Both the position numbers and the translations under genes were made by a program. The notes beneath the pieces are model-generated. The model did no database searches. It saw only the letters and a program-made list of their open reading frames with translations, and was not told where the DNA came from. A stretch of DNA of 64,000 nucleotides from DATEPR01 sp963780635 (GTDB lineage Bacteria; Actinomycetota; Actinomycetes; Mycobacteriales; Pseudonocardiaceae), in assembly GCA_963780635.1 (NCBI GenBank), contig CAWACW010000010.1, positions 682,001 to 746,000 on the forward strand, read 5' to 3'. Below, one piece after another: positions 8,827 through 16,787 of this stretch (its first letter is position 1; the number at the start of each line of letters is the position of its first letter).

Positions 8827-10531
8827 TGGCCGATCCGGCCGATCGCGGGAGCGCCTGCCGCACTGACAGGTATACCGCCAGTTCCTTGGTCAGTTCGATC
8901 GGGCGCCATACCACGCGGGTCGCTGGACTCGTGGGAGCCGGCATTGCCATCGCCCTGCTCCCCATCCGTTGCACTGTGTGGCCGGCCGGTCTACGCAACT
9001 TATGGCGACCGCGTACGGAGCGTCACCGTGCGAAGGCGTCGTACACACGGAGCGAGGCACAGTCCGTCCTGACCGGCACGCCATGGCCGTCGCAAGCCGA
9101 CGGCACCCTGCGGTTGCCGACCAGTGCACGTCGTGGTTACCGTGACCGCGACGGTTGAGCCATCAGCCGCGCACCCACTGGGTCGACGGCAGTGGTGAGC
9201 GCCGCTCGGTGCCGCGTCGGCTGGACCTCGCCCGGGCGAGATATTCGGGAGAGCTGCGTGGTGCCGGGCAGCACACACGACCCAGAACGGTGCCGTTCCG
9301 CGGCGCTCGTGCTCGGTCTGAACGGGCTCGCGGCGTGACCGCGGGTGGCCCGGGAGTGGACGAGCGCGATGGTGCTGGACAGACATCGGGGCCGGCCATG
9401 GCACAGCCGGGACCGGGAGCCGTACGGGTATTCGTATGCTCACGAAAGACTGTGTCGTGAGCGTCGACGTCGACGCCGAGGGCTCGCGCGCCGAGCAGGG
9501 GCTGCACCCTGTATGTGGGGGACGTGGCCTGCGGGCTGTATGTGGGGGACGCGGGCTGCGGCTCGATGCGGCAGGTGCGTGGTGTGAGCTGACCGATTGA
9601 GGCTGGCCCCTATCTCGCCCTGGATGAGCGATTGGAGTCGGCCGGGCCGGGATGTGGCGTTGGTGTGGGATGACCGCCTGAGGTGGGCCGTCGGCGTGGA
9701 AGCTGCTCGGGCGAGGACCTGCTGATGGTGGCCTGGTACGGCCAGGATTTGCTGCCTGCCCCGGCAGAGGTGGTGCGCTGACCAGGAGTGTCCTGGCCGG
9801 ACGCGTCGAGCGCTCGCCACCGCCGCCGGTATACGCCGGTATACGCGGTGGCGGGCCGGCGGGTACGCGCGCGGCTCGCCCGCGGCATCTCGCCCGCCTC
9901 ACCGCAGGTGCCCACCGATCGGTTTGCGTCCTAGTGACCAAGGATCCGGGCAGCGGAACACCGGTCGGCCTGCGCCGCCACACGAGTCTCGCTCGCCCCT
10001 GGTCGGGCCGGCCCTCTTACCCGTCGCGCCCGTCCGGTCGGCTGCGGTGCGGACCTCGGCGGCCGGTCAACCCTCCCTCCGGGCATGGCAGCTCCGGGCA
10101 GGCGGTTGCCGGCATGTGGGTGGCTCGCGATGAGCGGCGGTTTGGCCCGGTGGGCCACCGCGAACGCATGACCCAGCACCACCGCCACCGGCGCGGCACT
10201 CTCCTCATCGGACGCCGCACCAACGAGACGGCGAGCCTGCCTCAGCCTGAAACGCATGGCTGGGCCTGCGGATCCGCCGCCACCTCGACAGCACCACATA
10301 TTGGCGCACGGCATCGCAACCCATTTCCGCGTGGATTCAGCGCTGCCCTCGTCGCGACATTGTTTGCCCCGGCCGAAGATGACCTACAGTTCGTCGCTCT
10401 GGGTCAGAGCACGCCTCCACCATGGTCGACCTACGTCAAACGTCCGTACTGGATAGACGTTCCACGGCAGGCACCGCCCTCGCGGCCATCCCGCAGGCCC
10501 ACGCATCACCGCGGGCACCAGTCTGATCGAC
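8827..10531. other. 1.7-kb gene-poor region before the gas-vesicle operon
   Basis: Many short frames on both strands, none with motifs or ribosome sites. It holds two small direct repeats: CTGTATGTGGGGGACG occurs twice near 9510-9553, and the CCGGTATACG unit is doubled near 9827-9846. I see no RNA gene. It may hold unrecognised regulatory DNA for the gas-vesicle operon or decayed genes. Confidence 0.35.
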
Positions 10532-10557
10532 GTTTTGGCTGCGCATCGTTCGGGTAG
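10532..10557 (+). promoter_or_regulatory. Sigma-B-like promoter of the gas-vesicle operon
   Basis: GTTT at 10532-10535, then 16 bases, then GGGTAG at 10552-10557. This fits the Streptomyces sigma-B (osmotic/general stress) pattern GNNT-N14-16-GGGTAY except for the last base. It ends 48 bases before the gvpO start codon. Gas-vesicle genes of Streptomyces are known to respond to osmotic stress. Confidence 0.5.
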
Positions 10558-10580
10558 GCAATGAGATATATCCACTTCGG

Positions 10581-10604
10581 AATTGATCGATTGTGAGATC
10601 AATT
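10581..10604. promoter_or_regulatory. Inverted repeat immediately upstream of gvpO
   Basis: AATTGATC at 10581-10588 and GATCAATT at 10597-10604 form a perfect 8-bp inverted repeat with an 8-base centre, one base before the ATG at 10606. It could be an operator or a 5' RNA hairpin that masks translation initiation; no clear ribosome site is otherwise visible. Confidence 0.45.
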
Positions 10605-10605
10605 G

Positions 10606-10926
10606 ATGGCGAGCGAACGAAGAGACAACGAGCGCACAGCCGCGCGCCCTACCCGTCGGCGCGACGGCTTGGTGCTGCGGGAGGCGGCGGAGCGCGCGGT
10701 GCGCGAGTTTCAAGCGTTGCTGGGGAGGGACGTGTACGGCGTCACCGGTGCTCGCAAGAGTGAGGAAGGTGGCTGGTCGGTGCTCATCGACGTGGTGGAA
10801 CTGGAGCGCATCCCGCAGTCGACGAACCTCATCGCCACCTACCGGGTGGACGTGGACGACCACGGCAGGCTCGTCTCCTACGAGCGCCTGCGCCGCTTCA
10901 CTCTCGGCGCGACGGATCCGACATGA
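10606..10926 (+). CDS. gvpO: Gas vesicle protein GvpO
   Basis: 106 residues from ATG 10606 (a TTG directly precedes it in frame). After a charged N terminus it has LREAAERAVREFQALLGRDV, GVTGARKSEEGGWSVLIDVV and ERIPQSTNLIATYRVDVDD, the GvpO pattern. GvpO is an accessory assembly or regulatory protein that heads many actinobacterial gas-vesicle clusters. Its stop overlaps the next ATG (ATGA), starting a chain of coupled genes. Confidence 0.93.
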   Translation: MASERRDNERTAARPTRRRDGLVLREAAERAVREFQALLGRDVYGVTGARKSEEGGWSVLIDVVELERIPQSTNLIATYRVDVDDHGRLVSYERLRRFTLGATDPT

Positions 10927-11279
10927 CGGCCCATCCCACCACCGTCCACCGGCCGCCGGACTCGCTCGCGGACGTCCTGGAACGCGTGCTCGACAAGGGA
11001 ATCGTGATCGCCGGCGACATCGTCGTCAACGTGCTGGACATCGAGTTGCTGTCGCTGAAACTGCGGCTGTTCATCGCCTCGGCGCAGACCGCCAAGGAAC
11101 TGGGCATGGACTGGTGGTCGCATGACCCGTTCTTCACGTCCGCCGGCCGCCAGGTGAGCGACGGGCAGCAGGATGCCGTCGACCACGAGGACGCAAGTGA
11201 GGTGGAGGCGCTACGCGAGCGGGTCGGAGTGCTGGAGAACCTGCTGGCCCAGCAGGGCATCACGGAGCATCCGTCATGA
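10923..11279 (+). CDS. gvpJ: GvpA/GvpJ-family gas vesicle protein
   Basis: 118 residues. The core SLADVLERVLDKGIVIAGDI followed by VVNVLDIELLSLKLRLFIAS is the GvpA/J/M amphipathic fold. The C terminus has a coiled-coil-like tail, EVEALRERVGVLENLLAQQG. A tail of this kind is more like the minor structural or nucleation proteins GvpJ/GvpM than the main shell protein, so gvpJ is assigned tentatively. It overlaps gvpO and the next gene by ATGA on both sides. Confidence 0.82.
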   Translation: MTAHPTTVHRPPDSLADVLERVLDKGIVIAGDIVVNVLDIELLSLKLRLFIASAQTAKELGMDWWSHDPFFTSAGRQVSDGQQDAVDHEDASEVEALRERVGVLENLLAQQGITEHPS

Positions 11280-12070
11280 CAGCGCAACGCGACACCTCAC
11301 GGACCCACGTCACCCCCACCGGCGCGGGCCTGTACGTCTACGCGTTCCTGCGCGCCACGGCGCGACTGCCCGCCGGGCTGGTCGGGCTCGGGCCAGAGGC
11401 GGCGCCGGTCGGCCTGGTCGGGCGGGACGGCCTGGCCGTGCTCACCTCCGACGTGGACGTCGCCGTGCTGGCCGACCTCTCCCAGCAGGACGCGGTGCCC
11501 GACAGCGAACTGGCCAAGCAGGTCCAGCAGCACGACCGGGTCGTCCGCGCGGCGTTCGAGGACGGACCAGTGCTGCCGTTCCGCTTCGGCATCGTCCTGG
11601 CGGGCCTGACGGCAGCCATCCGCCTCGTCGTCGAGCGGCGCGACCGGGTGCTCACACTGTTGTCCCGTGTCGACGGGAAGCGCGAGTGGGGCATCCGGCT
11701 GCGGGCCACGCAGGGCAGCCGGCAGCCGGAGCCGCCCGCCGAGGCGGATCGCAGCAGCGGTGCCTCCTACCTGGCGAGCAGAGGCAGGCAGCTGGCCGAA
11801 GCCGACCGGCAGCGGGACCGGCAGCGCGACACCGCCGAGGCCGTCCGGGCTGAACTGGCACCGCTGGCCGCCGAACTCGTGACGCGGGCGCGCAGTGACG
11901 GGCCGCTCGACGTCGCCCTGCTCATCGGGCGTGACGCGGAGGACGACTTCCTGGCCACGGTGGATCGGCTCGCGGCGCGGGCCGCCGACGTGGGCCTCGT
12001 GCTCGACACGACCGGCCCGTGGCCGCCCTACACATTCTCCCGGACAGCGCTGGAGGTCAGCGATGACTGA
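11276..12070 (+). CDS. gvpF: GvpF/GvpL-family gas vesicle protein
   Basis: 264 residues. It has the GvpF/L N-terminal ferredoxin-like start (GLYVYAFLRATARLPAGLVG), the central QHDRVVRAAFEDGPVLPFRF and the C-terminal PWPPYTF signature. GvpF binds gas-vesicle monomers and helps nucleation. The start is ATG 11276, overlapping the preceding stop. A small GvpA-type gene begins 8 bp before its end. A second GvpF/L gene is at 13048. Confidence 0.92.
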   Translation: MTAQRDTSRTHVTPTGAGLYVYAFLRATARLPAGLVGLGPEAAPVGLVGRDGLAVLTSDVDVAVLADLSQQDAVPDSELAKQVQQHDRVVRAAFEDGPVLPFRFGIVLAGLTAAIRLVVERRDRVLTLLSRVDGKREWGIRLRATQGSRQPEPPAEADRSSGASYLASRGRQLAEADRQRDRQRDTAEAVRAELAPLAAELVTRARSDGPLDVALLIGRDAEDDFLATVDRLAARAADVGLVLDTTGPWPPYTFSRTALEVSDD

Positions 12071-12284
12071 GATCGGCACGGGCATCGACCGTGCGGAGGT
12101 CCGTGCGGTGGGCGGCACCAGCCTGGTGGACCTGCTCGACCGGGTCGTCGACACCGGTGTCGTGGTCAGTGGCGACGCCGTGATCAGCCTCGCCGGTATC
12201 GACCTCATCCTGCTCGACCTGCGCCTGCTGCTGGTCGGTGTCGACGCGATCGAGCGGCTCTACGACATGCGGGAGACGACGTGA
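12063..12284 (+). CDS. gvpS: Small GvpA-family (GvpS/GvpM-type) gas vesicle protein
   Basis: 73 residues from ATG 12063, overlapping gvpF by 8 bp. The core SLVDLLDRVVDTGVVVSGDA then VISLAGIDLILLDLRLLLVG is GvpA-like but short and lacks a tail. In Streptomyces clusters a gene called gvpS precedes gvpK, which matches the position here; the name is assigned by context. The stop overlaps the GTG of gvpK. Confidence 0.8.
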   Translation: MTEIGTGIDRAEVRAVGGTSLVDLLDRVVDTGVVVSGDAVISLAGIDLILLDLRLLLVGVDAIERLYDMRETT

Positions 12285-12613
12285 CCGGCAGGCAGGACGG
12301 CAGGCGGCGCATCGACGCGGACGCCGAGAAGCTCGGCGACGGCCTCGGCCAGTTGCTCTTGGCAGTGCTCGAACTCGTACGGCAACTGCTGGAACGGCAG
12401 GCACTGCATCGCGTCGACTCCGGCTCGCTCGACGACGAGCAGGTCGAGCGGCTCGGCCGGGCCCTGATGGCGCTGGAGGACCGCTTCGCGCGGCTCTGCG
12501 ACGTGTTCGGGTGCCGGGCGGAGGACCTGGACATCCGGCTGCCGTTCGACGCCGGGCAACTGCTCGCCGACGACCGACGACAGCACACCAGTGAGCGGAG
12601 GTTCGCACCATGA
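12281..12613 (+). CDS. gvpK: Gas vesicle protein GvpK
   Basis: 110 residues from GTG 12281 (GTGA overlap with the preceding stop). It has the GvpK sequence RIDADAEKLGDGLGQLLLAV, then LVRQLLERQALHRVDSGSL and VERLGRALMALEDRFARLCD with a C-terminal LDIRLPFD. GvpK is an essential small assembly protein. Its stop overlaps the ATG of the next gene. Confidence 0.94.
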   Translation: MTGRQDGRRRIDADAEKLGDGLGQLLLAVLELVRQLLERQALHRVDSGSLDDEQVERLGRALMALEDRFARLCDVFGCRAEDLDIRLPFDAGQLLADDRRQHTSERRFAP

Positions 12614-13041
12614 CCATGGCACACGGAGTCAATCGCGCACCGCGACCCAGCAGCCTCGCGGACGTACTCGAGGTGATCCTCGACAAGGGCATCGTCATCG
12701 ACGCCTATGTCCGCGTAGCGGTGGTCGGGATCGAACTGCTGACCATCGACGCACGGATCGTGATCGCGAGCGTCGACACCTATCTGCGGTTCGCCGAGGC
12801 GGTGAACCGGCTCGACCTGCAGCCGAACAAGCAGGTCGCGGGCCTGCCGGGCCTGATGGAGGAGATCACCGAAGGCGGTGCGAAGCACAAGACCAAGGGG
12901 GCGCTCGAAGGCGCCAAGGACACCGCGAAGGACCTCGTGTCGACGTTCAAAGACGACGACGAGGACGAGGACGAGGACGACCGCCCCCGCAGGCGCACCA
13001 GCGCCAGCCGCAACCGCCGGACGACCAACCGGGAGCGGTGA
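12610..13041 (+). CDS. gvpA: Main gas vesicle structural protein GvpA, with acidic C-terminal tail
   Basis: 143 residues. SLADVLEVILDKGIVIDAYV and VAVVGIELLTIDARIVIASV, then DTYLRFAEAVNRL, are a near-canonical GvpA shell sequence. A tail follows with KTKGALEGAKDTAKDL and a poly-Asp/Glu run at about 117-127, ending in a basic segment. Actinobacterial GvpA proteins often carry such an extension. It is the best candidate among the three GvpA-type genes for the main rib-forming subunit. The gene starts by ATGA overlap with gvpK. Confidence 0.9.
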   Translation: MTMAHGVNRAPRPSSLADVLEVILDKGIVIDAYVRVAVVGIELLTIDARIVIASVDTYLRFAEAVNRLDLQPNKQVAGLPGLMEEITEGGAKHKTKGALEGAKDTAKDLVSTFKDDDEDEDEDDRPRRRTSASRNRRTTNRER

Positions 13042-13047
13042 CCGGCG

Positions 13048-13791
13048 ATGATGCTGCACCTGTATGCCGTGGTGGGGGCGGAGCACCCGCTGCCCGAAAG
13101 CCTCGGCCTGCGCGGCAGGCCGCTGCGCTTGGTGCGCTCGGCCGATCTCGCAGTGGTGGTCAGCCCGCTGGACGCGACCGAGCCCGCTACTGACGAGGAC
13201 GCCGTCGCTCACCTGGACGTGCTGAGCGCGCTGGTCGCCGACGGTCCGATCGTGGCGATGCGCTTCGGCACGGTCGCTCCTGACGACGACGCGGTGCGGA
13301 CCGAGGTGCTGCGACCGTCGCGGCAGTTGTTCGAGGAAAACCTGCGAGCACGGGCGGACGTCGTGGAGGTCCTGGTGTCCGTGTATTTCGACGAGAACGC
13401 CGCCCTGGGCACAGTGTGGACCACCCGCGACCGGCGGCGCGCCCCGAGCGCCGAGCGCGACTCGGTGGCCGGCCGCATCGCACTCGGCGAGCAGGTGGCC
13501 GACCGGTTGGCGGAGCGCGTGCGGGACTGGGGTGAACGACTGCTCACACCGGTGACGGACCAAGCCGAGGCCGTGGTCGTCCTGGACGCCCCGGAGTACA
13601 CGGCGGTGCGCTACGCGCTGCTCGTGCACAGGGACGACATCACCGCCGTGGACGCGGAGATGCGACGAATGCCCCTCGCGGCGGAGAAGGGCGCGGTGCC
13701 CTGCGAGATCGAGTACATCGGCCCGCTGCCCCCGCTCGACTTCCCTGTCGAGTCGACGCCGGACGAGGGCTCGTCGCGCTGGGGCTGGTGA
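13048..13791 (+). CDS. gvpL: Second GvpF/GvpL-family gas vesicle protein
   Basis: 247 residues from ATG 13048 (a second ATG follows directly). MLHLYAVVGAEHPLPE, then VVVSPLDATEP, PIVAMRFGTVAPDDDAVRTE and CEIEYIGPLPPLDF match GvpL/F. It is clearly diverged from the first copy at 11276, as in other clusters where GvpF and GvpL are distinct. It follows gvpA by 6 bp. Confidence 0.9.
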   Translation: MMLHLYAVVGAEHPLPESLGLRGRPLRLVRSADLAVVVSPLDATEPATDEDAVAHLDVLSALVADGPIVAMRFGTVAPDDDAVRTEVLRPSRQLFEENLRARADVVEVLVSVYFDENAALGTVWTTRDRRRAPSAERDSVAGRIALGEQVADRLAERVRDWGERLLTPVTDQAEAVVVLDAPEYTAVRYALLVHRDDITAVDAEMRRMPLAAEKGAVPCEIEYIGPLPPLDFPVESTPDEGSSRWGW

Positions 13792-13839
13792 GCGGAGCGT
13801 CCCCGAAGGTCGGGGCGAAACGGACGAAAGAGGATCACG

Positions 13840-14751
13840 ATGAACGACCAGACGAAACTGGCGACCGCCATGATGGCGGGCTATCTGCTGGGCAGGACAA
13901 AACAAGGCAAACGGGCACTGCGCCTGGCGATGTGGCTGAACGGGGGTGGTGGCGGGGTCGCGTCGACACTCGCGCAGCAGGCGAAGTCGGAGTTGACGGG
14001 CAACGTAGCGGTGGCGGCGCTGCTTGAGCAGATCCGCGGCCCGCTGGCGGAGGCCGGCCGCAAGGCGCTGACGAACGCCCTGGAGAACAGGGCCAACTCG
14101 CTCGCCGACAACCTGCAGAACCGCGCCGCCGGACTGTCCCTGCCGGGCACGGGGAAGCTGGGCGACGTCATCGACGCCGGCAGCGACGACGACACCGACG
14201 ACGACACCGACGACGAGGACAAGAGCGAGTCGGACGTCGAGGCCGATGAGGACGTTGCACCCGATGAGGACAGCGGCGACGAGGACAGCGACGAGGACGA
14301 GGCCGACGAAGATGCCGGCGACGAGGACGAGGCCGACGAGGACGGCGACGAGGACGAGGCCGACGAAGATGCCGGCGACGAGGACGAGGCCGAAGAGGAA
14401 AAGCCGACCCGGCGCCGTGGCCGTGCGCGCAGCCAGTCCACTGCCCGCAGCGGCAGGCGGGCCTCGGCACCGGCCGAGCAGAAGCCGAAGCGCACCAGGA
14501 AGGAGCCGGCGCCGAGCGAGAAGGCGAGCAGCACGCCCGAGCGCAAGCCGCGCCGCCCCAAGCGCGAGACGCCCGCGAAGGCCGACGACGCGAAGCCATC
14601 GACGAGGAAGCCTGCCGCGAGGAAGCCTGCCGCCGCGAAGACCGCGAGCAGCGGTCGCGGCACCAGCACCCGTAGTCGTGCCGGCGCCTCCGGCACCGCG
14701 TCCAGGGGCAGCGGCAAGGCCAGCCCCACGCGTCGCGGTTCCGGCCGGTGA
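13840..14751 (+). CDS. Gas-vesicle-cluster accessory protein with long acidic then basic low-complexity tail
   Basis: 303 residues. Residues 1 to about 108 are ordered: MNDQTKLATAMMAGYLLGRT, a short hydrophobic patch and an amphipathic helix region. Residues about 110-185 are almost pure Asp/Glu; residues about 186-303 are Lys/Arg/Pro/Ala/Ser-rich. The codons stay in frame with strong third-position GC, so it is coding. Streptomyces gas-vesicle clusters have an uncharacterised gene (gvpY/gvpT-like) in a comparable place. The function is unknown; the tail could bind vesicles or nucleic acid electrostatically. A GAAAGAGGATCACG ribosome region precedes the ATG. Confidence 0.75.
   Translation: MNDQTKLATAMMAGYLLGRTKQGKRALRLAMWLNGGGGGVASTLAQQAKSELTGNVAVAALLEQIRGPLAEAGRKALTNALENRANSLADNLQNRAAGLSLPGTGKLGDVIDAGSDDDTDDDTDDEDKSESDVEADEDVAPDEDSGDEDSDEDEADEDAGDEDEADEDGDEDEADEDAGDEDEAEEEKPTRRRGRARSQSTARSGRRASAPAEQKPKRTRKEPAPSEKASSTPERKPRRPKRETPAKADDAKPSTRKPAARKPAAAKTASSGRGTSTRSRAGASGTASRGSGKASPTRRGSGR
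14290..14396 (+). repeat. 57-bp tandem repeat encoding the acidic tail
   Basis: A unit beginning GACGAGGACGAGGCCGACGA starts at 14290 and recurs at 14347, so the period is 57 bp (19 codons), with about 47 bp identical. The in-frame period suggests tail length can change by slippage without loss of frame. Confidence 0.7.
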
Positions 14752-14771
14752 CCGGAGAAGGAGGCGACACG

Positions 14772-15764
14772 ATGGCAGATGCCAAGCAGCAGGAGCGGAA
14801 GAGCCCCGTCTCGATGATTGGTTCGGCACTCAAGGACAACCCGGCGACCGCCCGCTTGGCCGAGGAGGCCAAGGGCTACCTACAGGCCAAGGGCAAGGAC
14901 CTCGTCGGGCAGGTCACCGACCGGCTGGAGCAGGGTGATCTGCTCGGTCCCGGCCTGACCGAAGGGGTCAAACGCCTGGCACGGGGCGACTCCCCGCTCA
15001 AGGCCGTAGCGGGTTCGGCAATGGCGGAAGTGAAGGACAAGGTGACCAACATGTTCGGTCGCGGCAAGGGCAAGTCGGGCGGGTCCGAGGTCAAGGTGAC
15101 CAGCATCATCGAGGACATCGACGTCGGCGTCCCGCTGCGGGTGGCCTACGACCAGTGGACGCAGTTCGCGGACTTCCCGCAGTTCATGAAGAAGGTCGAG
15201 AGCGCCGAGCAGGAATCCGACGAGAAGATCAACTGGAAAGCGCAGGTGTTGTGGTCCCACCGCACCTGGGAGGCGACGATCGAGGAGCAGATACCAGACG
15301 ACCACATCATCTGGAAGTCCAAGGCCGCCAAGGGCCACGTCGACGGCTGCGTGTCGTTCCACGAACTCGGCCCACGGCTGACCCGGATCATGCTGGTGCT
15401 CGAGTACCACCCACAGGGCTTGTTCGAGCACACCGGCAACATCTGGCGCGCTCAGGGCCGCAGGGCGAGGCTGGAGCTCAAGCACTTCCGCAGGCACGTC
15501 ATGACCAGAACGATCCTTGACGAGGAGGAACTCGAAGGCTGGCGTGGCGAGATCCGCGAGGGCGAAGTCGTCGTCACCCACGAGGACGCCATGGAGGCCG
15601 AGAACGAGGGCTACGACGAGTCGGACCAGGACGAGGACACGTACGACGAGGACGAGGCAGACTACGACGACGAGGATGAGGACGAGGCCGACGAGGACAG
15701 CGACTACGAGGACGACGCCGACTACGACGACGAGGATGAGGACGAGGACCGCGAATCGGCGTAG
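14772..15764 (+). CDS. SRPBCC (cyclase/dehydrase) protein of the gas-vesicle cluster, acidic tail
   Basis: 330 residues from ATG 14772 behind AAGGAGG. Residues about 1-105 are helical and charged. Residues about 106-250 form an SRPBCC domain (VTSIIEDIDVGVPLRVAYDQ, WTQFADFPQFMKKVES, then WEATIEEQIPDDHIIWKS). The last 60 residues are nearly all Asp/Glu/Tyr. Streptomyces gas-vesicle operons contain a similar cyclase/dehydrase gene, so it is cluster-specific. The acidic tail echoes that of GvpA and the preceding protein, hinting at shared surface chemistry. It is the last gene of the operon. Confidence 0.8.
   Translation: MADAKQQERKSPVSMIGSALKDNPATARLAEEAKGYLQAKGKDLVGQVTDRLEQGDLLGPGLTEGVKRLARGDSPLKAVAGSAMAEVKDKVTNMFGRGKGKSGGSEVKVTSIIEDIDVGVPLRVAYDQWTQFADFPQFMKKVESAEQESDEKINWKAQVLWSHRTWEATIEEQIPDDHIIWKSKAAKGHVDGCVSFHELGPRLTRIMLVLEYHPQGLFEHTGNIWRAQGRRARLELKHFRRHVMTRTILDEEELEGWRGEIREGEVVVTHEDAMEAENEGYDESDQDEDTYDEDEADYDDEDEDEADEDSDYEDDADYDDEDEDEDRESA
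15659..15747 (+). repeat. 60-bp tandem repeat in the acidic tail of the SRPBCC gene
   Basis: GACTACGACGACGAGGATGA begins at 15659 and again at 15719, an exact 60-bp (20-codon) period with about 28 identical bases. Like the repeat in the preceding gene, it preserves the reading frame. Confidence 0.65.
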
Positions 15765-16048
15765 TGAACCCGATCCCGAAGTCGACGTAACCACCGAGAG
15801 GCGTGTGCCGACGATCAGGGTCCGTAGTGGACGTTGTGGTCAGCGCCGGAGGATCACGGCGGGCATCGGACAGATCCCGACGGGGCCGAACTCGGCGACG
15901 GTCACCGGGTCGGCCGCTCTGTCGCCTCGCTGACGGCCACGGGCCGTTGACGACGGCTGTCGCCTTGTCCACCAGGGCCTGCCGTAGGCGAGGTGCTCCT
16001 ACGTCGTGGCTGCCTCGGCGTCGTCATCCTGACCGGAAGCGATGCTCC

Positions 16049-16072
16049 CGCGCTCGCACCGGTGCGAGCGCG
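16049..16072. terminator. 24-bp perfect palindrome
   Basis: CGCGCTCGCACC followed directly by GGTGCGAGCGCG. With no spacer it is more likely a protein-binding or cruciform site than an efficient terminator, but its place between convergent genes fits bidirectional termination. Confidence 0.4.
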
Positions 16073-16206
16073 GCGGACTGCAGACCAGTCGCCTGACCAC
16101 GGAGGCCGTGGCCGGCGTCCCCGGGTGTGCGGAGCGGAGTGTTCACCAGATCGTGTGTGCTGACAGTGCCGGCGATGCCCGCACGGGCGACGTCGCTGAG
16201 CTTTTG

Positions 16207-16236
16207 AACGTGCGCACGGGTATCCGTGCGCACGTT
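16207..16236. terminator. Strong 13-bp stem-loop between convergent genes
   Basis: AACGTGCGCACGG at 16207-16219 pairs perfectly with CCGTGCGCACGTT at 16224-16236 around a GTAT loop. It lies downstream of both the gas-vesicle operon and the CDGSH gene, a good bidirectional terminator candidate. Confidence 0.55.
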
Positions 16237-16329
16237 GAGAAGGCATCGCGAGGGCATCGTCACCGTCGGACGTGCCCGGGTGATGTCGCACGGTCTACCG
16301 GCGCCGGCCGCGGGATTCAGTGCAGCTCT

Positions 16330-16542
16330 CTAGCCGCGGGGCGCACGGAATTTTCCGACTTTGTGTGTGCCGTCACAGAATGGCTTGATCGCCGACAGTC
16401 CACATCGGCACAGTGCGACTGTACCGCGCCCGGGTTCGATCAGCTCGCCCTGTTGAGTACGCAACTCGAATGCGCCCCTCACCAGCAAAGGGCCGTTCTC
16501 GTAAGGAGTGACAGTCACACGGGGTTCCGATGAGGAGTCCAC
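16330..16542 (-). CDS. CDGSH-type iron-sulfur protein
   Basis: 70 residues. The C-terminal CRCGLSAIKPFCDGTH matches the CDGSH 2Fe-2S motif C-x-C-x2-S-x3-P-x-C-D-G-x-H, with three cysteines and one histidine as ligands. The rest is the beta-rich fold expected of a single-domain bacterial CDGSH protein. It lies divergent to the iron-containing redox enzyme gene at 16788, a frequent neighbour in actinobacteria. It is probably a cytoplasmic electron or cluster carrier. Confidence 0.92.
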   Translation of the reverse strand: MDSSSEPRVTVTPYENGPLLVRGAFELRTQQGELIEPGRGTVALCRCGLSAIKPFCDGTHKVGKFRAPRG

Positions 16543-16726
16543 CCGCGCCGACTACCCGGAACAGGCGGTTCCCACACGTGAACCGTGGTGAGGGTGACGA
16601 TCGTGCTGAGTGTGGGCGTGAGGCGGCTGCCGAACCTGTCGGACCGTGCGTCATCTCAGCCAGTCGATGCGTCTTCCGCGCCGCCGGTCAGCACGCCCGG
16701 TCCTTCGTGTGCGGCCGGCGACCAAT

Positions 16727-16751
16727 GATTCGGTTTTCGAGGAACGGGTAT
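16727..16751 (+). promoter_or_regulatory. Sigma-B-like promoter before the iron-containing redox enzyme
   Basis: GATT at 16727-16730, 15 bases, then GGGTAT at 16746-16751, an exact fit to GNNT-N14-16-GGGTAY. It ends 36 bases before the ATG at 16788. Confidence 0.55.
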
Positions 16752-16787
16752 TTCTTGGCTATTACTGGACAATCTGTCAGGAGGGTC

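Larger units (their letters stand above)
15765..16329. other. Intergenic region with two strong palindromes, no gene seen
   Basis: No convincing frame. It holds the perfect palindrome at 16049-16072 and the 13-bp stem-loop at 16207-16236, which separate the gas-vesicle operon from the convergent CDGSH gene. Confidence 0.45.

Noticed and set aside
9505..9850. Short direct repeats considered as a CRISPR array or origin
   Set aside because: Only two copies of each unit, no regular spacers and no cas genes.
12205..14829. An 874-codon open frame on the minus strand
   Set aside because: It lies wholly antisense to the gvp genes and is rich in Val/Leu/Arg low-complexity text created by the acidic-tail repeats; the plus-strand genes have recognisable domains and coupled starts.
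16410..16450. GGGTTCGATC considered as a tRNA T-loop
   Set aside because: No cloverleaf can be drawn, and it lies within the CDGSH coding sequence.
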